From NCBI GenBank assembly GCA_045630285.1, contig JAZQSX010000006.1:1-20471 (forward strand): a stretch of 20,471 nucleotides of DNA, read 5' to 3'. The stretch's first letter is position 1. Each line of letters starts with the position of its first letter. The DNA is from RGIG3009 sp045630285. Lineage in GTDB: Bacteria; Bacillota; Clostridia; Oscillospirales; Acutalibacteraceae. A program made the position numbers and the translations under genes. Under the pieces are notes generated by a model. That model was not told the DNA's origin, ran no database searches, and saw only the letters and a list, made by a program, of their open reading frames with translations. Of this stretch, positions 6,510 to 12,948 are shown one piece after another.

Positions 6510-6755
6510 ATGCTGGATAAAACCATGACCTTCTCGATCCATGATGACAAGGATCAGGAAATGAAAAAGGTGCTCATCACCGTGTACAACGCCCTCAAGG
6601 AAAAGGGCTACAACCCCATTAACCAGATCGTAGGTTACATCCTCTCCGAGGACCCCACCTACATCACCACCCACAACAACGCCCGCAGTCTCGTCCGCAA
6701 GGTGGACCGCGATGAGTTGTTGCGCGCGATGGTGCGTACCTATCTCAACGATTAA
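6510..6755 (+). CDS. ireB: IreB family regulatory protein (DUF965)
   Basis: 81 residues, near the usual IreB/YrzL size. The hallmark KEKGYNPINQIVGYILSEDP lies in the middle, followed by NNARSLVRKVDRDELL. In Enterococcus faecalis, IreB is a phosphorylated substrate of the Ser/Thr kinase-phosphatase pair IreK/IreP and affects cephalosporin resistance; threonines near the N-terminus are the phosphorylation sites there, and this protein has Thr5 and Thr7. The start at 6510 is chosen because GGGAGGT lies 7 bp upstream; an ATG at 6495 would put that site inside the gene. It has its own promoter. The next gene begins 11 bp downstream, so the two are co-transcribed. In many Firmicutes a ruvX homologue is nearby; none is seen here. 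Confidence 0.93.
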   Translation: MLDKTMTFSIHDDKDQEMKKVLITVYNALKEKGYNPINQIVGYILSEDPTYITTHNNARSLVRKVDRDELLRAMVRTYLND

Positions 6756-6766
6756 GGAGTGGCAAC

Positions 6767-7060
6767 ATGGCCGAAACAACCGAAACCCTGCTGACCTACA
6801 AAGGCCGTCCCCTCGTGCGTAGCGGCAACGTCCTGTACTACGGCGATATGACGGAAAAGTGCGTCATCGTTCTGCAGGTGCTCACCACCAAAAAGGTGGG
6901 CGATATGGACGTGGCGGATAAAATTCAGGTGCAGCTTCTGCTCACCGATCCCGAGGTGCGGATGAAAGACCGCATCGTCAAAAAGAGCGAGAAAAACGGC
7001 CTGTACAACGCCATGGATATCGGCAGCATCTGGCTGGAGCGCGCGCTCAGCGAACAGTAA
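6767..7060 (+). CDS. Small conserved-looking protein co-transcribed with ireB
   Basis: 97 residues of unassigned function. It starts MAETTETLLTYKGRPLVRSG and contains YYGDM, VLQVLTTKKVGDMDVADK, a charged MKDRIVKKSEKNGLYNAM stretch and a C-terminal AMDIGSIWLERAL. No signal peptide, transmembrane segment or catalytic motif is seen; the alternating hydrophobic strands suggest a small beta-rich cytoplasmic domain. It resembles small unnamed proteins I associate with Oscillospiraceae, but no name can be assigned. AAGGAG precedes the ATG, it lies 11 bp after ireB, and a strong terminator begins 4 bp after its stop, so ireB and this gene form a two-gene operon. A link to IreB signalling is suggested only by position. 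Confidence 0.85.
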   Translation: MAETTETLLTYKGRPLVRSGNVLYYGDMTEKCVIVLQVLTTKKVGDMDVADKIQVQLLLTDPEVRMKDRIVKKSEKNGLYNAMDIGSIWLERALSEQ

Positions 7061-7063
7061 GAC

Positions 7064-7095
7064 AAAACCGGAACGGGTATCCGTTCCGGTTTTTT
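7064..7095 (+). terminator. Intrinsic terminator of the ireB operon
   Basis: AAAACCGGAACGG-GTAT-CCGTTCCGG followed by a T-run ending at 7095: a 9-bp GC-rich stem extended by A-T pairs, placed directly after the operon. Confidence 0.95.
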
Positions 7096-7120
7096 GTTTG
7101 TGGCGGAGGATTTCAAAAGG

Positions 7121-7186
7121 GGGCTTCGTGCCCTCCCGCAAGATCGGCACAGACCTTGGCGGGCGGGGGAACCCCGCCCCTACGAA
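7121..7186 (+). repeat. Type-C repeat, copy 1
   Basis: Contains GTGCCCTCCCGCAAGATC, GGCACAGACCTT and GCGGGCGGGGGAACCCCGCCC, ending CCTACGAA. A second copy lies at 7357-7426 and a partial copy (GGTAGGGAACCCCGCCCC and following bases) at about 7200-7224. No promoter or coding potential was seen in 7096-7120. Confidence 0.82.
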
Positions 7187-7224
7187 ACCGAAAGTGGGCT
7201 TGGTAGGGAACCCCGCCCCTACGA

Positions 7225-7277
7225 ACTCCCTCCGTCTTTCGCCTGCGGCGAAATCCACCTCCCTCAACGAGGGAGGC
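7225..7277 (-). repeat. Type-B hairpin repeat, inverted
   Basis: On the minus strand it reads GCCTCCCTC-GTT-GAGGGAGGTGG, then TTTCGCC-GCA-GGCGAAA, and ends GACGGAGGGAG. Compared with the copy at 6328-6375, the second stem has a different sequence but remains fully paired. Confidence 0.85.
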
Positions 7278-7281
7278 TTAT

Positions 7282-7331
7282 ATGGCCCCCTCGATGAGGG
7301 GGCTGTCGAGCGGAGCGAGACTGGGGGAGTT
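7282..7331 (-). repeat. Type-A hairpin repeat, inverted
   Basis: On the minus strand it begins AACTCCCCCAGTC, carries GTCTCGCTCCGCTCGAC and GCCCCCTC-ATC-GAGGGGGC, and ends GGGCCAT. With the type-B unit at 7225-7277 it forms the same A-then-B composite as at 6278-6375, in the opposite orientation. Confidence 0.85.
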
Positions 7332-7356
7332 CGGGAACTCCTTTGGTTTTGTAGGG

Positions 7357-7426
7357 GGGGGTCTCCGTGCCCTCCCGCAAGATTGGCACAGACCTTGACG
7401 GGCGGGGAAACCCCGCCCCTACGAAA
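7357..7426 (+). repeat. Type-C repeat, copy 2
   Basis: Near-identical to 7121-7186: GTGCCCTCCCGCAAGATT, GGCACAGACCTT, GACGGGCGGGGAAACCCCGCC, CCTACGAAA. Bases 7332-7356 and 7427-7449 are short unique spacers. Confidence 0.82.
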
Positions 7427-7449
7427 CGGGCTTTCGATGGCGGACGGAA

Positions 7450-7503
7450 ACTCCCTCCGTCTTTCGCCTGCGGCGAAATCCACCTCCCTCAATGAGGGAG
7501 GCA
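7450..7503 (-). repeat. Type-B hairpin repeat, inverted, second copy
   Basis: Nearly identical to 7225-7277, with AATGAG in place of AACGAG in the first loop. No type-A partner is adjacent. It lies 50 bp upstream of the polysaccharide promoter. Confidence 0.85.
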
Positions 7504-7552
7504 TGACGGGCGAGGTGTCGGATTTTGTCCATATTTTGGGAAGAATTGCCCC

Positions 7553-7581
7553 TTGACGAATGGCAAATCTGCCCTTATAAT
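7553..7581 (+). promoter_or_regulatory. Strong vegetative promoter of the polysaccharide genes
   Basis: TTGACG (7553-7558), a 17-bp spacer and a perfect TATAAT (7576-7581). Transcription would start near 7588, about 43 nt before the first gene. Confidence 0.9.
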
Positions 7582-7630
7582 AGTAGTATGTATATTTGTG
7601 TCTCACTTTTTATGAAGGGAGCTTCGCTTT

Positions 7631-8347
7631 ATGAAGGAGATCGATCTCAAATCTATCATTATTCTGCTTCTCTCACGCCTCCGCTGGATCGTCGCCGGTG
7701 TGGTCATCCTCGCCCTGCTGTTCGGCGGCTACTCGCATTTCTTCGTGGACGAGCAGTACACCAGCACCGCCAAGATATACGTGCGGAATACCAAGGAGGA
7801 GTATATCCAGAGTGATAAGTACAATGGTACTACCACCGGTAACCTCACGGCGGCACAGCAGCTCGTCAATAACTACACGATTTTCCTCAAGACAAAGCCC
7901 GTGCTGGAAGAGGCAACGAAACAGCTCGGCGGTAAGCTGACGGTTGGTGAACTGTCCGCCGCCGCCTCCGCTTCCGGTGTGGATGAAACCTCGTGGCTGA
8001 ATCTTTCCGTAACCCTGAATGACAAAAAGCTCGTCAAAGAGGCCTGCCAGGTGTTGGCCGAGGTTTCGGCGAAGCGGTTCAGCGACCTGGATAATATCGA
8101 CGTTAAGGTGTGCGACGTGACCGACGCCAGCAAGACCGCTCCCAACGCCGTGAAATCAGCCATTATCGGCGGTTTGCTCGGTCTGGTGCTGACGGTCGGC
8201 GTTATCCTCATTCGCCAGTTCACCAACAACACCATTCGTGATAAGTACGATCTCGTTGCCCGCCTGGATGTGCCGGTGCTGGGCGAGATCCCGAGCTTCG
8301 AGTTCGCCAAGAAAAAGACTGCCAAAGGGGGTCGCACGCATGCCTAA
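7631..8347 (+). CDS. cpsC: Wzz/CpsC-type polysaccharide co-polymerase and kinase activator
   Basis: 238 residues with the classic layout: a short cytoplasmic N-terminus, transmembrane helix 1 at about 19-37, an external alpha/beta region (YTSTAKIYVRN; AAQQLVNNYTIFLKTKPVLEEA), helix 2 at about 176-195 (GGLLGLVLTVGVILI) and a cytoplasmic tail with PVLGEIP. In Gram-positive bacteria such proteins set polymer length and activate the cognate BY-kinase. The start is supported by GAAGGGAG about 10 bp upstream; an ATG at 7612 is out of frame. It is the first gene after a strong promoter, and its stop overlaps the kinase start (8340), which implies translational coupling. The symbol is by analogy with capsule loci (also called YveK or CapA). 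Confidence 0.9.
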   Translation: MKEIDLKSIIILLLSRLRWIVAGVVILALLFGGYSHFFVDEQYTSTAKIYVRNTKEEYIQSDKYNGTTTGNLTAAQQLVNNYTIFLKTKPVLEEATKQLGGKLTVGELSAAASASGVDETSWLNLSVTLNDKKLVKEACQVLAEVSAKRFSDLDNIDVKVCDVTDASKTAPNAVKSAIIGGLLGLVLTVGVILIRQFTNNTIRDKYDLVARLDVPVLGEIPSFEFAKKKTAKGGRTHA

Positions 8348-9071
8348 GGATACCAAAGCTTCGGGCGGTCAGCGCCCCATTGCTTCCACCTTCCAGATCG
8401 TGGAGGCGTACAAAACCATTCGTACCAACCTGCTGTTCGCCCTGGCGCCCGCCGATAACAAGGTCGTGGTCGTTTCCAGTGCCGAGCCCAATGCCGGTAA
8501 GTCCACCGTCTCCTGCAACCTCGCCATTACCATGGCGCAGACGGGTGCCCGTGTGCTGCTGATCGACGCCGATATGCGCAAGCCGTCGCAGCACAAGACC
8601 TTCCGTGTGAAGAAGTCGAACGGTCTCTCCCGCATCCTCAGCGGCCAGCTGGACGCCGAGGAGTGCATCTGCCGTGAGGTCGCCCGTGGGCTGGATCTCC
8701 TCCCCAGCGGCTCGATCCCGCCCAACCCCTCCGAGCTGCTCGGCTCGGACGCTATGACCGAGCTGCTCGACCGTATGTCGGTGCTGTACGATTACATCTT
8801 CATCGACACGCCGCCGCTCGGCGTGGTGTCGGATTCGCTGGTGCTGTGCCACGTCTCTGCCGGCACCGTGCTGGTCACCCGCCAGGGGCAGACCACCTAC
8901 GACGAGCTGGAAAACGCAATCAAGAGCGTCCGTGACGTCGAGGGCAACCTGCTCGGCGTGGTCATCTCGGATATGCGGGAAAATCCCCGCTCCTACGGGC
9001 GGTATGAAAAGTACCACTACTACAAGGCGTACGATTACTCCTACGCCACCGCCGCCGAGCCCGAGAAATAA
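8340..9071 (+). CDS. cpsD: CpsD-type bacterial tyrosine kinase (BY-kinase)
   Basis: 243 residues. A cytoplasmic BY-kinase that phosphorylates itself and controls polysaccharide export together with CpsC. The EAYKTIRTNLLFA segment (22-34), Walker A SSAEPNAGKSTVS (46-58), Walker A' VLLIDADMRKP (72-82) and Walker B YIFIDTPP (152-159) are present. The C-terminal cluster has eight tyrosines between residues 219 and 235, the autophosphorylation tail. The ATG at 8340 overlaps the cpsC stop by 8 bp and has AAAGGGGG upstream. A terminator-like hairpin follows 18 bp after the stop. The split activator/kinase arrangement is the usual Firmicute form. Confidence 0.93.
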   Translation: MPKDTKASGGQRPIASTFQIVEAYKTIRTNLLFALAPADNKVVVVSSAEPNAGKSTVSCNLAITMAQTGARVLLIDADMRKPSQHKTFRVKKSNGLSRILSGQLDAEECICREVARGLDLLPSGSIPPNPSELLGSDAMTELLDRMSVLYDYIFIDTPPLGVVSDSLVLCHVSAGTVLVTRQGQTTYDELENAIKSVRDVEGNLLGVVISDMRENPRSYGRYEKYHYYKAYDYSYATAAEPEK

Positions 9072-9088
9072 GCGTATATCTCCCGAAA

Positions 9089-9111
9089 GAACCGCTGCGA
9101 AGCGGTTTTTT
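9089..9111 (+). terminator. Intrinsic terminator after cpsD
   Basis: AACCGC-TGCGAA-GCGGTT followed by further T residues to 9111. The stem is short, so termination may be partial and let some transcript enter the dehydratase gene 40 bp later, for which no convincing promoter of its own is seen. Confidence 0.75.
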
Positions 9112-9150
9112 CGTCTCCGATCGACTTTGTATGGATAAGGAGTGTTTTGT

Positions 9151-11121
9151 ATGAGTGCCGACAAGCCGAGACGCAGCTTCTCTGCTTGGTTCTTCGACAT
9201 CTTTGCCCGTGTGCGTGAGCTACTGATGGCGGTGGTGGATCTGTTCATCCTCGCCGGCACCTCGACGGTGCTGTATATTCTGGTGCGCACCGGCGAACGG
9301 GACGCCCGCTTCTTCTGGGGCGGCCGCACCGCCGATGAGCATATGCTGCTCATCCAGTTCGCCCTGCTGATCTTCTGCATCTTCTTTTTCTTCATCGTGT
9401 TCCGTGTGTACGGAAGCCTGTGGAAGTATGCGTCCAGCCGGGAGTACCTGCTCATCTTCCTCTCCGGTGCGTGCGGGTATCTGCTGTATCTCATCATCAC
9501 CCGTGGAATCATGGATATCTCCCTGCCCCCCATTTTTGCGCTCTTTGCCACCGTGCTGCCGCTGCTCGGCATCGTGGCGGTGCGGATGCTGTACCGCCGC
9601 TACCGTGAAAGCCTCCTCGCCCGTGCGCAGACGCAGCACCGCACCCCGCTGATCATCATCGGCGCCGGCGATGCGGGCGTTATGATGGTGGACGAGCTTG
9701 CCCGCAACAGCGCCAGCACCTACCGCCCCGTCTGTCTCGTGGACGACGATCCCCGCAAGGTCGGGCGGCTCGTGCGCAACCTGCACATCGAGGGCCCCGT
9801 CTCCCGCATGGCGGAGATCGTCACCCACTACAAGACCAAGGACGTGCTCATCGCCATGCCGTCGGTCAGTAAAGACCGTGTGCGTGAGATCTTTGAGCTG
9901 TGCGCGTCGCTGAAATGCCGTGTGCGCCTGCTCCCTGACGTTATGGAGTGGAGCGACAACGCTCCCCTGCTGAGCAACGTGCGTGAGGTGTCGATCGACG
10001 ACCTGCTGGGCCGTGACCCCATTCAGCTCGACACCGAGGGCATTGCCTCGCTGATCGGCGGCAAGGTCGTTATGGTGACGGGTGGCGGCGGCTCGATCGG
10101 CTCGGAGCTGTGCCGCCAGATCGCCCGACACAACCCGAAGCGGTTGGTGATCGTGGATATTTACGAAAACAACGCCTACGATATTCAGCAGGAGCTGAGC
10201 TACAAGTACGGCGATAAGCTGGATCTGTGCGTGGAGATCGCCTCGGTGCGTGATGCGCACAAGATCGATCGGCTGTTTGACCGCTACCGCCCGCAGGTGG
10301 TGCTGCACGCAGCGGCGCACAAGCACGTGCCGCTGATGGAGCATTGCCCCGAGGAGGCGGTGCGCAACAACGTGTTCGGCACCTACAACGTCGCCTCCGC
10401 CGCCGATCGGTTTGGGGCGGAGCGCTTCATCCTCATCTCCACCGACAAGGCGGTCAACCCCACCAACGTCATGGGCGCCACCAAGCGTCTGTGCGAGATG
10501 ATCGTGCAGAGTATGGCGGGTCAGGGCAAGACCTGCTTCGCCGCCGTGCGCTTCGGCAACGTGCTCGGCTCCAACGGCTCGGTGATCCCGCTGTTCCGTC
10601 GGCAGATCGCCGCCGGCGGCCCCGTCACCGTCACCGACAAGCGCATCATCCGCTATTTTATGACCATCCCCGAAGCGGCGCAGCTGGTGCTGCTCGCCGG
10701 TGCCATGGCGAAAAACAGCGAGATCTTCGTGCTGGATATGGGCTCGCCCGTGCGTATTCAGGAGCTCGCCGAAAACCTCATCCGCCTCTCCGGCTTTACG
10801 CCGTACGTGGATATGGATATTGTGGAAACGGGGCTGCGCCCGGGTGAAAAGCTGTATGAGGAGCTGCTCACCCGCAGCGAAAACCTCACCGACACCACCA
10901 ATCGCAAGATCTTCATCGAGCGGCAGAAGCAGCCCGTCACGCCTGAGGAGCTGCAGGAAAAGTTCGCTCGGCTGAACGCTGCGCTGGACACCGATTCGCC
11001 CGACGAGCTGGTGGCGGCGATGCATGCGATTGTCCCCACCTTCCACAGCGCCGAGGAAGTCAACGCCAAGGCGATCGCTGATCTTGATTATAGTAATGTG
11101 CATGCTACCGCAAAAGAATAA
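9151..11121 (+). CDS. Membrane-bound nucleotide-sugar 4,6-dehydratase (FlaA1/PglF/CapD family)
   Basis: 656 residues. Four transmembrane helices lie at about 22-46, 66-87, 98-118 and 124-147. A CoA-binding-like Rossmann domain follows (IIIGAGDAGVMMVDEL, 168-183), then an extended SDR domain with VMVTGGGGSIGSEL (307-320), HAAAHKHVPLME (387-398) and the catalytic stretch STDKAVNPTNVMGATKR (430-446). Relatives convert UDP-GlcNAc to 4-keto-6-deoxy sugars, the first step towards diamino- or deoxy-sugars for surface polysaccharide or glycoprotein. The start is the ATG at 9151, with AAGGAG 8 bp upstream; the in-frame GTG at 9142 overlaps that site. It follows the cpsCD genes, so a role in the same polymer is likely. 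The substrate is not certain. Confidence 0.9.
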   Translation: MSADKPRRSFSAWFFDIFARVRELLMAVVDLFILAGTSTVLYILVRTGERDARFFWGGRTADEHMLLIQFALLIFCIFFFFIVFRVYGSLWKYASSREYLLIFLSGACGYLLYLIITRGIMDISLPPIFALFATVLPLLGIVAVRMLYRRYRESLLARAQTQHRTPLIIIGAGDAGVMMVDELARNSASTYRPVCLVDDDPRKVGRLVRNLHIEGPVSRMAEIVTHYKTKDVLIAMPSVSKDRVREIFELCASLKCRVRLLPDVMEWSDNAPLLSNVREVSIDDLLGRDPIQLDTEGIASLIGGKVVMVTGGGGSIGSELCRQIARHNPKRLVIVDIYENNAYDIQQELSYKYGDKLDLCVEIASVRDAHKIDRLFDRYRPQVVLHAAAHKHVPLMEHCPEEAVRNNVFGTYNVASAADRFGAERFILISTDKAVNPTNVMGATKRLCEMIVQSMAGQGKTCFAAVRFGNVLGSNGSVIPLFRRQIAAGGPVTVTDKRIIRYFMTIPEAAQLVLLAGAMAKNSEIFVLDMGSPVRIQELAENLIRLSGFTPYVDMDIVETGLRPGEKLYEELLTRSENLTDTTNRKIFIERQKQPVTPEELQEKFARLNAALDTDSPDELVAAMHAIVPTFHSAEEVNAKAIADLDYSNVHATAKE

Positions 11122-11130
11122 GTTACACAC

Positions 11131-11169
11131 AAACACCGCCGCTGTCAGGCTCGACAGCGGCGGTGTTTT
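11131..11169 (+). terminator. Strong, probably bidirectional terminator
   Basis: AAACACCGCCGCTGTC-AGGCTC-GACAGCGGCGGTGTTTTG: a perfect 16-bp stem with T-rich 3' sequence in both directions. It separates the rightward polysaccharide genes from the leftward genes that begin at 11445. Confidence 0.92.
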
Positions 11170-11196
11170 GTTGTTTGCGGCGGGGATTTGGATGGC

Positions 11197-11445
11197 TTAA
11201 TCCCCAAACTGCGCTTTGATCTTCTCATTGATCTCGGCATACAGAATGGGAGTAAGTTCGAGGTCGGTCTCAAGCATTGAGAGAGTCGCAATATCGGCAT
11301 GCGCACCACACTGGGGGAAATTGACAAGCCAGCTGCCATCGATGAAACGCTCGTCACAGATCCAGCCGTACATCCCCTTGTGCACGCCGTCTTTGGCATA
11401 TTCTTCCTTTTCCACGATAACACGAACGTTGTCCATCATTTTCAT
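11197..11445 (-). CDS. Small protein of unknown function (82 aa)
   Basis: Reads MKMMDNVRVIVEKEEYAKDG, then GVHKGMYGWICDERFIDGSW, LVNFPQCG and a C-terminal acidic helix. The valine-rich start, glycines and tryptophans suggest a small SH3- or KOW-like beta barrel; this is an impression, not a family assignment. GGGGAGG lies 8 bp upstream of the start. It is the last gene before the shared terminator and has its own -10-like site and a structured leader upstream, so it may be transcribed separately from the phage genes. It could be a host gene at the prophage edge or a phage accessory gene; the sequence does not decide. Confidence 0.75.
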   Translation of the reverse strand: MKMMDNVRVIVEKEEYAKDGVHKGMYGWICDERFIDGSWLVNFPQCGAHADIATLSMLETDLELTPILYAEINEKIKAQFGD

Positions 11446-11461
11446 ACTATTTTCCTCCCCA

Positions 11462-11519
11462 TGGTGTATTCAGCGTGATAAGACCGCCGGCGTAGCAAAC
11501 CGGCAGTTATCCGGCACCA
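11462..11519 (-). promoter_or_regulatory. Structured leader hairpin upstream of the 82-aa gene
   Basis: On the minus strand, nested pairings form one long arm: TGGTG with CACCA, GATAA with TTATC, and CTGCCGG with CCGGCGG around a TTTGCTACG loop. It lies between the candidate -10 box and the ribosome site. It matches no riboswitch class I recognise. Confidence 0.45.
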
Positions 11520-11551
11520 AGCACTCTTTGCAATGGGTTTTCTTTCCTTTC

Positions 11552-11578
11552 AGTATAGCACAACGGCGTGCGTTGTGC
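11552..11578 (-). promoter_or_regulatory. Candidate promoter -10 with adjacent palindrome
   Basis: On the minus strand a TATACT (11552-11557) directly follows the perfect inverted repeat GCACAACG-CACGC-CGTTGTGC (11558-11578). The -35 position has no good match. The palindrome could be an operator for an activator or repressor, or a hairpin ending the holin transcript, although no T-run follows it in that direction. Confidence 0.45.
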
Positions 11579-11587
11579 CACTCTTTT

Positions 11588-11779
11588 TTAGATCCCGTGG
11601 CGGTCGGTGGGGTTGTTGACGATGCCGAACGCCGTCAGCACCGGCAGCAGCACGTTCAAGAGGCCGTCGACGGTGTCACTGATGTCGACGCCGCCGAACT
11701 CCTTGACGCAGAACACGACGAACGCCGCCAGCGAAAGCCACAGTGCCCACGAGTGAAAGCGGGACAGAAACTCTTTCAT
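11588..11779 (-). CDS. Phage holin, phi LC3-type
   Basis: 63 residues with two hydrophobic helices (about 11-28 and 36-54) and the C-terminal GIVNNPTDRHGI, which matches the GIVxDPT ending of phi LC3/Blh-type holins. Holins form membrane holes that let the endolysin reach the cell wall. AAAGGAG precedes the start. It is the last phage gene of the module. Confidence 0.88.
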   Translation of the reverse strand: MKEFLSRFHSWALWLSLAAFVVFCVKEFGGVDISDTVDGLLNVLLPVLTAFGIVNNPTDRHGI

Positions 11780-11836
11780 AGCCGTTCTCCTTTCAGGTTG
11801 GTAAGGGCGAGGGAGGTGGTTGCGTCGACAGCCCCC

Positions 11837-12124
11837 TCACGCAGCGAGGAGGGCGGTGAGGACGGCGGTGACGATCGCCGTGATCACGGCGGCAAGCAGC
11901 GTGTCCCACCGCTTTTGCGGCACGGCAAGAATGCCCTTGACGTCCTGCTTGATCTCCTGCAGATCGTCGTCCATATCCGTCTGCTTCTGGGCGATCGTCG
12001 CCACGCTTTTCACCAGCTCGGTGAGGTTTTCCTGCCGCTTTTCCAGCTCGTCCAGCCGATAGCGGTTGGATTTGGAGCGATCCTCCACCACCGACAACCG
12101 ATGCTCCCATTGCAGCTCGTCCAC
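11837..12124 (-). CDS. XhlA-like coiled-coil membrane protein of the lysis cassette
   Basis: 95 residues starting at a GTG, chosen because GGAGGTGAG lies just upstream; the longer frame to 12223 would overlap the lysin. A heptad-rich coiled coil fills residues 3-65 (LSVVEDRSKSNRYRLDELEK), and a single transmembrane helix (about 73-93) ends the protein. This is the layout of XhlA-type haemolysin and phage lysis proteins, which in Bacillus prophage PBSX act with the holin and endolysin. It lies 5 bp after the lysin stop and 57 bp before the holin. Confidence 0.8.
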   Translation of the reverse strand: MDELQWEHRLSVVEDRSKSNRYRLDELEKRQENLTELVKSVATIAQKQTDMDDDLQEIKQDVKGILAVPQKRWDTLLAAVITAIVTAVLTALLAA

Positions 12125-12129
12125 GGCGC

Positions 12130-12948
12130 TCACCTCCGCACGATCTCGAGCTGGACGCCGTCGGTGGATGAGCCGAACACGCCCGCATAGCCGTCGCCCG
12201 TGGCGTCCTGCAGTCCCTCGCACCAGCCGTGCCAGTCGGGGCTTTTCAGCGAGGTCGTGCGGTAGCGGGCGGTGTAGGCGCCGTCGCTGAACACCATTTG
12301 CAAGGCGTCAAACGGCTTGCCACGGATCCCCGCCCAGCTTTTGCCGCTGCGCACCCAACCGAGCCACCCACCACCCGTGCGATGAACACGGTAGGTCACG
12401 GTGCCGACGGCCGGTGCGATCTGGATGGCGGACACGGCTTTGCCGAACAGACCGGCATAGCCGTCGGGGCCGTCACCGCAGTTGGTCACCCACGGCAGCC
12501 ACCGACCGTCCACGTACACACGGTAGCGCACGTCGATGCGCTCGGTCAGCGGCAGATCGGCGGTGAGATACGGCGTCGGGTCGATGCGCTCGCCACGAAA
12601 CCGCACCTCAAAATGCAGGTGCGCTCCGTAGCTGTTGCCGCTGTTGCCCATCACCCCCAGCACCTCCCCCGCCGCCAGGCGCTGGCCCTTTTTCACGCAG
12701 ACGGAATCGAGGTGGGCGTACAGCGTCTCGTACCCGTCGCCGTGGTCGAGCTTGACGTAGTTGCCGTAGCTGGCGACGCCCGTCGAGCCGACGGCGTTGC
12801 GCTTGCCCGTCACGCAGGACGTCACCACGCCCGCCGAGTGCGCCGTGATCGGCTCGGTACGGTGGTTTTTACCGAGGTCGATGCCACGGTGGGTCGCTTT
12901 GTACCCCTGTGTGATGCGGTCATCGCCCTTTTTCAGCACACGGCTCAT
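12130..12948 (-). CDS. Phage endolysin: M23 metallopeptidase with ChW-like repeats
   Basis: 272 residues. The N-terminal LytM/M23 domain carries HRGID (His20, Asp24), LYAHL (His79) and HLHFEV (His110, His112), the full zinc and catalytic set of a peptidoglycan cross-bridge or stem peptidase. Three tryptophan/glycine-rich repeats follow (about 139-178, 184-220, 228-270), with patterns such as YRVHRTGGGWLGWVRSG and DGYAGVFG. They resemble clostridial ChW wall-binding repeats. The start at 12948 has GGAGGTGG 5 bp upstream and overlaps the previous stop by one base (TGATG). No signal peptide is seen, in keeping with holin-dependent release. Confidence 0.9.
   Translation of the reverse strand: MSRVLKKGDDRITQGYKATHRGIDLGKNHRTEPITAHSAGVVTSCVTGKRNAVGSTGVASYGNYVKLDHGDGYETLYAHLDSVCVKKGQRLAAGEVLGVMGNSGNSYGAHLHFEVRFRGERIDPTPYLTADLPLTERIDVRYRVYVDGRWLPWVTNCGDGPDGYAGLFGKAVSAIQIAPAVGTVTYRVHRTGGGWLGWVRSGKSWAGIRGKPFDALQMVFSDGAYTARYRTTSLKSPDWHGWCEGLQDATGDGYAGVFGSSTDGVQLEIVRR

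Noticed and set aside
7121..7503. Possible CRISPR array
   Set aside because: Repeats belong to different families, differ in length and orientation, and spacing is irregular; there are no regular unique spacers or cas genes.
7098..7556. Plus-strand open frame through the repeat region
   Set aside because: Its translation is made of translated hairpin repeats (types C, B, A) after a terminator; no coding signal.
9220..11136. Long minus-strand open frame (638 codons) opposite the sugar dehydratase
   Set aside because: The sense strand has clear family motifs and a ribosome site; the antisense frame has neither and starts inside the terminator region.
11461..11520. Possible tRNA gene or tRNA-like attachment site (sequence ends near GGCACCA)
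   Set aside because: No cloverleaf with D- and T-arm consensus can be formed on either strand; the pairing forms a single long hairpin.
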